Shown here: positions 7,739 through 11,549 of the stretch, one piece after another
Layout: every line of letters starts with the position of its first letter
Position numbering within the stretch: position 1 is the first letter of the stretch
Source of the DNA: Ignavibacteriaceae bacterium
Lineage (GTDB): Bacteria; Bacteroidota; Ignavibacteria; Ignavibacteriales; Ignavibacteriaceae
Length of the DNA stretch: 11,549 bases
Assembly: GCA_031292465.1 (NCBI GenBank)
Contig: JARLHB010000224.1
Coordinates: 1 to 11,549 of the forward strand
Direction: 5' to 3'
Made by a program: the position numbers and the translations under genes
The notes under the pieces: model-generated
What the model saw: the letters and a program-made list of their open reading frames with translations, nothing else
Told to the model about the DNA's origin: nothing
Databases searched by the model: none

Positions 7739-9157
7739 ATGAAAAAGATTATTTTCATTAATCTGATATTTATTCTAATGGCTGCGGCAATGGGCCAGAC
7801 ATCAAATATTAAAAGCTACCGGACATCTTTAAATATAAAGTTTGCACCTAAAGATTCAATAGCTCCTGAATTGACGATTACTTCGCCTATGCCAAATGTT
7901 ATTGCTGGCCTCCCTGTTTATCAGAGGGATACTGCGGCCACGATAGAAGGTAAAGCTACCGACAATGTGAAAGTAGAAAAAGTACTTGTGAACGGGAGAA
8001 ATGCCGATACATTTATAAATGATAAATTTATAGCTTATGCCGCTCTGAAACACGGACTTAATAAAGTCACTATTGAAGCTTTTGATAATCAAGGCAACGT
8101 TACCAAAAGGGAAATTGAAATTTTTCAGGACGATAAAGCAGACATAACACCACCGGTTATTAAAATTGCATCATTTGTTAAGGGCAGAGGAATAAACGTT
8201 GTATCTACCGGTGAAAAGGGCGATTCCACAAAATTACAGGGAAGCATTACTGATGAATCGCCATTACACGGTGTCTGGATGAATGACAGCCTTATTACTT
8301 TAAATTCTAAGAATGAGTTCTCTTTAAATTTTAATACTTTACCGGCTGAACTGCACTTAAAGGCAATAGATAAGTTCGGTAATATTTCCATAAAAACTTT
8401 CAACCTTGAGAATGGTAAGGTTGCCGCTCAGGATAGTGTTGTTACAGGGAAATATTTTGCGCTGATTATCGCTAATCAAAACTATCATGATGTAAACATT
8501 CCTGATCTTGAATTCCCTGTAAAAGATGCCAAGAGCCTTGAAAAAACTCTTCTGGAAAATTATACATTCAATAAACCCGATGTGATATTTCTTGAAAATC
8601 CGGATAGGGCAAAAATAATTAAAACTCTCGATAACCTCTCCAAGAAAATAACAAGTTCGGACAACTTTCTTATTTTTTATGCGGGGCACGGTGTTTGGGA
8701 AGCTGATCAGCAGGAAGGATTCTGGCTGCCCAGCAATGCTTCCTCCGGTGATAAATCCGAATGGTTATCAAACGGCAATGTAAGGGACTATATAAGGGGA
8801 ATAAAATCCAAACATACAATACTAATAGCAGACGCATGCTTTGGCGGAGCAATTTTTAAGACGCGGGAAGTTTTGATAAATGCGCCAACCTCTATAAAGA
8901 AGATGTATGATATTCCAAGCCGTACAGCAATGACAAGCGGTACGTTAACCGCAGTGCCGGACGAAAGCGTATTTGTTAATTATTTAATTCAGAGATTAAA
9001 AGACAATCGTGATAAGTTTATGCCTGCAGAAAATTTATATTATAATATAAAGGATGCAGTTATAAATAACAGCCCTACAAACCAGACGCCTCAGTATGGG
9101 GTGATTTCTCAGGCTGGCGATGAAGGTGGAGGGTCATTTATTTTTATTCATAAGTAG
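7739..9157 (+). CDS. Exported caspase-fold (peptidase C14) protein with N-terminal Ig-like domains
   Basis: Predicted secreted caspase/metacaspase-like cysteine peptidase of 472 residues. Residues 1-19 are a signal peptide (MKKIIFINLIFILMAAAMG, then Gln20). Two Ig-like repeats follow: about 41-130 (PELTITSP, IEGKATDNVKVEKVLVNG, GLNKVTIEAFDNQGNV) and about 137-222 (PPVIKIAS, LQGSITDESPLHGVWMND, LKAIDKFGNI). The caspase domain spans about 236-472: it opens YFALIIANQNY, has an allocation-like VKDAKSLEKTL helix, the catalytic His317 in FYAGHG and catalytic Cys367 in IADACFGG, and ends GGGSFIFIHK. Both dyad residues and the Asp two before Cys are kept. Caspase-like enzymes cleave after specific basic or acidic residues; the preference here cannot be read by eye. 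AAGAGGAA at 7726-7733 is a good ribosome site. Many bacterial caspase homologues act in the cytoplasm, so export is notable. It is third of four co-directional genes, 78 bp after the SUMF1-like gene. Confidence 0.93.
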   Translation: MKKIIFINLIFILMAAAMGQTSNIKSYRTSLNIKFAPKDSIAPELTITSPMPNVIAGLPVYQRDTAATIEGKATDNVKVEKVLVNGRNADTFINDKFIAYAALKHGLNKVTIEAFDNQGNVTKREIEIFQDDKADITPPVIKIASFVKGRGINVVSTGEKGDSTKLQGSITDESPLHGVWMNDSLITLNSKNEFSLNFNTLPAELHLKAIDKFGNISIKTFNLENGKVAAQDSVVTGKYFALIIANQNYHDVNIPDLEFPVKDAKSLEKTLLENYTFNKPDVIFLENPDRAKIIKTLDNLSKKITSSDNFLIFYAGHGVWEADQQEGFWLPSNASSGDKSEWLSNGNVRDYIRGIKSKHTILIADACFGGAIFKTREVLINAPTSIKKMYDIPSRTAMTSGTLTAVPDESVFVNYLIQRLKDNRDKFMPAENLYYNIKDAVINNSPTNQTPQYGVISQAGDEGGGSFIFIHK

Positions 9158-9187
9158 CAGATTGTTCTTTCAGAAACTTTTTCGGAA

Positions 9188-9199
9188 TTCTTATAAGAA
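9188..9199. repeat. 12-bp perfect palindrome before the beta-barrel gene
   Basis: TTCTTATAAGAA is a perfect 12-bp palindrome in the 85-bp gap between the caspase-like and beta-barrel genes, 44 bp before the latter's start. It could be a protein-binding site or part of an internal promoter, but a palindrome this short and AT-rich may be chance. Confidence 0.25.
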
Positions 9200-9242
9200 G
9201 GCTATTATTTAATTTATTGGTAATATTTTAAGGAGAAAATTA

Positions 9243-9986
9243 ATGAGCAAATTTTATTGGACCAAATTCATGTTTGCTTTTTTGATATTTGTTGAACTTG
9301 CCCCATTTAATTTTGGACAGACAAGTGCGTGGGGTAATTATGAAGTTTACAGCCGCAAAACCAGCCAGTCGGCGTTAGGCTATCTTACAACAAGTACTAC
9401 TTTGCCCGGTTATTTAGGAGGATATCAATTCACACAAAACGGAATTCTATTTTCGAGAGAATATAATATTGCCAATTTAGGTTCAATATTAGTCAGCCCA
9501 AACAACCAAATAAATATTTCCTTAACCGGCGCTTTTAGAATAGGCGCAGCAATCGGATCTAGTACAACCGATTCGATTCTAACTAATTATACTCAAACAG
9601 ATATTAAATATTATACAGCCACGGTTGATTTATTCTCTATGAATATTGCAATTGATTACACTCTGATTCTTGACAATGGTTTGGCTATAATTCCTAAGTT
9701 TCAATTAGGATTAATCGATCTGGGAGCTACAGTTAACATTCTTGACCATGGCGTATTTGCTCAAAACGGTTTTGGCACTATTTCCTTAATTCCTTTTAGC
9801 ATAGAGCCTTCTTTAACTTTTGATTTTGGCAGATCAACTCTTGGTATTTCATTCTTTATTAACCCCTATAATATTTTAGATGTAAGAGTGGTTTCGCATG
9901 ATACTTTTAATGATGAAGACCGCGGGTTGATTTTTGGAGACAAGATGACACAAAGATTTGCATCTCAAATAGTCTTCAGCTTTTAA
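9243..9986 (+). CDS. Probable outer-membrane beta-barrel protein of unknown function
   Basis: 247 residues. I do not recognise a specific family. Residues 1-25 form a signal peptide (hydrophobic FMFAFLIFVELAPF, ending NFG, then Gln26). The rest has alternating hydrophobic/polar strands typical of a small barrel: INISLTGAFRIGAAIG (about 90-105), YYTATVDLFSMNIAIDYTLIL (about 123-143), LAIIPKFQLGLIDLGATVNIL (about 147-167), FSIEPSLTFDFGRSTLGISFFI (about 185-206) and a final FASQIVFSF. The C-terminal phenylalanine with alternating hydrophobics is the usual signature recognised by the barrel-assembly (BAM) machinery. There are no cysteines. AGGAG at 9231-9235 is a strong ribosome site. It is last of the plus-strand cluster, just before the bidirectional terminator, so it is probably co-transcribed. 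It could be a pore, anchor or receptor for the peptidases; the topology call is moderately sure and the role unknown. Confidence 0.75.
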   Translation: MSKFYWTKFMFAFLIFVELAPFNFGQTSAWGNYEVYSRKTSQSALGYLTTSTTLPGYLGGYQFTQNGILFSREYNIANLGSILVSPNNQINISLTGAFRIGAAIGSSTTDSILTNYTQTDIKYYTATVDLFSMNIAIDYTLILDNGLAIIPKFQLGLIDLGATVNILDHGVFAQNGFGTISLIPFSIEPSLTFDFGRSTLGISFFINPYNILDVRVVSHDTFNDEDRGLIFGDKMTQRFASQIVFSF

Positions 9987-9998
9987 TTATAGCAATTA

Positions 9999-10020
9999 AA
10001 TATTATTGCAATAATATTTA
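9999..10020. repeat. 22-bp perfect AT-rich palindrome
   Basis: AAATATTATTG at 9999-10009 is followed directly by its exact reverse complement at 10010-10020, with no spacer. It lies 13 bp after the beta-barrel stop codon and 12 bp before the main terminator. As RNA it could only fold with an internal loop, so a DNA-binding site or cruciform is as likely as a role in termination. It may be part of a tandem termination region. Confidence 0.5.
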
Positions 10021-10032
10021 TAGACAGTTCAT

Positions 10033-10078
10033 AAAAAAAAGAGAATTGGAATTCAGAATATCCAATTCTCTTTTTTTT
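10033..10078. terminator. Bidirectional Rho-independent terminator
   Basis: A run of eight A and GAGAATTGGA (10033-10050) pairs perfectly with TCCAATTCTC and a run of eight T (10061-10078), leaving a 10-base loop. The core stem is 10 bp, extended by A-T pairs. The flanking A and T runs supply a U-tract on both strands, so it can end the plus-strand cluster (last gene ends 9986) and the minus-strand rpoD-NlpC unit (ends 10104). Confidence 0.92.
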
Positions 10079-10103
10079 GTTCTAATATTTAAGAAGAACA
10101 AAT

Positions 10104-10862
10104 TCAATTTTTAACAGATGCTGTGTTGGAACCTGTTATATCTTTAATCCTTCTGCCGCCCATAAATCTTGCAGAGTAATAATCCTCGTCAAGCGAAGAG
10201 ACTTTAACACCATTTGTCGAACTTGCGTGCGCAAATAAATGATCGCCTATGTATATGCCGACATGCCCCGGCCTAACGCGCCTGCGGGTATTGAAGAATA
10301 CCAGATCGCCAAATTGCAGTTCGTCTTTATCGCTTACAACATCTCCCTCCTGGTATTGCTCTCTTGCACTCCTCTGAAGTTCAATAGCGAGTGTTTTATT
10401 ATAAACAGATTGAGTAAATGCAGAACAATCAATTCCATCTTCCGTATTGCCGCCATATTTGTATGGAGTATCCAGGTATTTTATAATTTCCATTAGAATT
10501 TTTTCCCTGGCGCTGATCTGCTTCGGTGTCAGGTTTTTATTATTTTCTTCCGCACTGTACTTTTTTATTAATGTGGAAATATCTATTTTCTTCTTATCAA
10601 CAGGTATTTCATCCGGATCGGGATCAGAATCAGCTACGCCGTCAATGATATTTGAAGTGTCTATAGGTTCTGCAACATTTCCCGGCGTGTTTTTATTCTC
10701 TGTTTTAGAGCCAAATCTTGTTCCGGAGTTATTGTCGTCAGTTTTTTCAGATCCGTTATGATAGCGAAGCGAACCTGATGAAGCAGCGCAGCCCGTGAAG
10801 GATAATATTATGCCTGCGCTGAATAAAATTGCTGTTATTGTTTTTAATTTTATCATCAGCAT
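10104..10862 (-). CDS. NlpC/P60 family cell-wall peptidase, lipoprotein
   Basis: Probable peptidoglycan endopeptidase that cuts within stem peptides (family knowledge), anchored in the envelope by a lipid. 252 residues. The N-terminus has a lipobox, SFTGC, so Cys25 should be lipidated. Residues about 26-120 are a polar linker with an acidic DSDPDPDE patch around 78-85. The NlpC/P60 domain spans about 120-242: YKYGGNTEDGIDCSAF holds catalytic Cys146, FGDLVFF follows, His200 lies in RPGHVGIYIG and the third polar residue His212 in FAHASS. The triad is complete. No SH3 domain is seen before it. The ATG at 10862 shares one base with the rpoD stop (TAATG), pointing to translational coupling; a second ATG two codons on is an alternative start. 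The basic tail GGRRIKDITG ends before the shared terminator. Confidence 0.93.
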   Translation of the reverse strand: MLMIKLKTITAILFSAGIILSFTGCAASSGSLRYHNGSEKTDDNNSGTRFGSKTENKNTPGNVAEPIDTSNIIDGVADSDPDPDEIPVDKKKIDISTLIKKYSAEENNKNLTPKQISAREKILMEIIKYLDTPYKYGGNTEDGIDCSAFTQSVYNKTLAIELQRSAREQYQEGDVVSDKDELQFGDLVFFNTRRRVRPGHVGIYIGDHLFAHASSTNGVKVSSLDEDYYSARFMGGRRIKDITGSNTASVKN

Positions 10863-11549
10863 TAACCCAAATATGCTTTCAGGTTTTTACTTCTGGAAGC
10901 ATGCCTTAACCGGCGGATAGCTTTTTCCTTTATTTGTCTTACTCTTTCTCTGGTCAAATTAAACCTCTCTCCAATTTCTTCAAGTGTTAAAGAATGTTCT
11001 TTATTAAGTCCGAAGTATAGTTTTATAACTTCGGATTCTCTTTCCGATAATGAGGAAAGAGCTCTTTCTATTTCCGTTTTTAATGATTCCGTCATCAGTG
11101 TGGAATCCGGATTCGGCAGTTCTTCACTTTCAAGAATATCAAGCAGCCGGTTTTCTTCACCCTGAGCAAACGGGGCATCCATGGATACATGGCGGCTTGA
11201 TATTTTTAAAGTATCTGCAATTTCGTTCACATCCATATCCAGCTCCTGAGCAATCTCCAGCGCGCTGGGTTCCCTTTCAAATTCCTGTTCCAGGTTACTA
11301 TAGGCTTTACCTATTTTATTTAATGCACCTACACGGTTCAACGGAAGACGGACGATTCTTGACTGCTCTGCAAGTGCCTGAAGAATGGATTGTCTTATCC
11401 ACCAAACGGCATATGATATAAATTTGAACCCTCTTGTTTCATCAAATCGTTTGGCGGCTTTTATCAGGCCTAAATTTCCTTCATTTATCAAATCGCCAAG
11501 TGATAGTCCCTGATTCTGGTATTGTTTTGCAACACTAACGACAAATCTT
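10862..11549 (-). CDS. rpoD: Primary RNA polymerase sigma factor RpoD/SigA, 5' end cut by window edge
   Basis: Principal sigma-70 factor that directs RNA polymerase to housekeeping promoters. 228 residues to the stop are visible, and the frame stays open to the right edge. The frame runs through RFVVSVAKQYQNQGLSLGDL (region 2.1-2.2), then LINEGNLGLIKAAKRFDETRG and FKFISYAVWWIRQSILQALAEQ (regions 2.3-2.4, -10 recognition), a region 3 segment (about REPSALEIAQELDMDVNEIA), and region 4 with SLTLEEIGERFNLTRERVRQIKEKAIRRLR, whose helix-turn-helix reads the -35 element. The end SRSKNLKAYLG matches the Bacteroidota RpoD, a short form of about 290 residues lacking the long region 1.1 and insert; about 55-60 residues should lie beyond the window. 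A TTG at 11491 looks like a possible start but is an internal Leu in GDLINEG. The downstream lipoprotein gene overlaps its stop by one base. Confidence 0.96.
   Translation of the reverse strand, partial: RFVVSVAKQYQNQGLSLGDLINEGNLGLIKAAKRFDETRGFKFISYAVWWIRQSILQALAEQSRIVRLPLNRVGALNKIGKAYSNLEQEFEREPSALEIAQELDMDVNEIADTLKISSRHVSMDAPFAQGEENRLLDILESEELPNPDSTLMTESLKTEIERALSSLSERESEVIKLYFGLNKEHSLTLEEIGERFNLTRERVRQIKEKAIRRLRHASRSKNLKAYLG

Noticed and set aside
11050..11421. A 123-residue plus-strand open frame over the sigma factor
   Set aside because: It is antisense to conserved RpoD regions, with no family resemblance and no convincing ribosome site.
10862..11491. Sigma factor starting at TTG 11491 as a complete 209-residue protein
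   Set aside because: The same frame continues upstream to the window edge with conserved RpoD region 2 sequence (RFVVSVAKQYQNQG), so the TTG is an internal leucine.

Overview
The window is AT-rich bacterial DNA, most likely from the Bacteroidota/Chlorobi/Ignavibacteria group. Several independent signs support this. A very large subtilase ends in a type IX secretion (T9SS) type A sorting domain. The sigma factor at the right edge matches the short Bacteroidota-type RpoD. All six proteins with a predicted Sec/SPI signal peptide have Gln as the likely first mature residue. The T9SS tail ('YPNPFNP' plus a 'ASGLYF'-like motif) is especially common in Ignavibacteria-like genomes; that finer placement is inference.

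Layout. Positions 1-3605 (minus) hold a T9SS-exported S8 peptidase of more than 1200 residues, missing only its last few codons at the window edge. Positions 3889-4806 (minus) encode an exported FecR-like protein with an Ig-like domain and a TPR-like tail. A 244-bp divergent intergenic region carries a 9-bp inverted repeat around a TATAAT sequence. From it runs a four-gene plus-strand cluster with gaps of 69, 78 and 85 bp: an exported papain-fold (C1) peptidase with a DUF4384-like C-terminus (5051-6424), an exported Ig-like plus SUMF1/FGE-like protein lacking the formylglycine-enzyme cysteines (6494-7660), an exported caspase-fold (C14) peptidase with Ig-like N-terminal domains (7739-9157), and a probable outer-membrane beta-barrel (9243-9986). 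A strong bidirectional terminator (10033-10078) closes the cluster. Beyond it, on the minus strand, lie rpoD (truncated at the right edge) and a translationally coupled NlpC/P60 lipoprotein.

How the parts may work together. The FecR-like gene and the four plus-strand genes look like one envelope-located module: two cysteine peptidases of different clans (papain and caspase folds), a non-catalytic SUMF1-fold protein that may bind a ligand or partner, a beta-barrel, and a divergently transcribed FecR/TPR scaffold protein. Each family is known, but the module has no role that I recognise. The export of a caspase-like enzyme beside a papain-like enzyme is the most interesting feature here. Whether the S8 peptidase belongs to the module is unclear. 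No CRISPR array, tRNA, rRNA, insertion sequence or integrase was seen.
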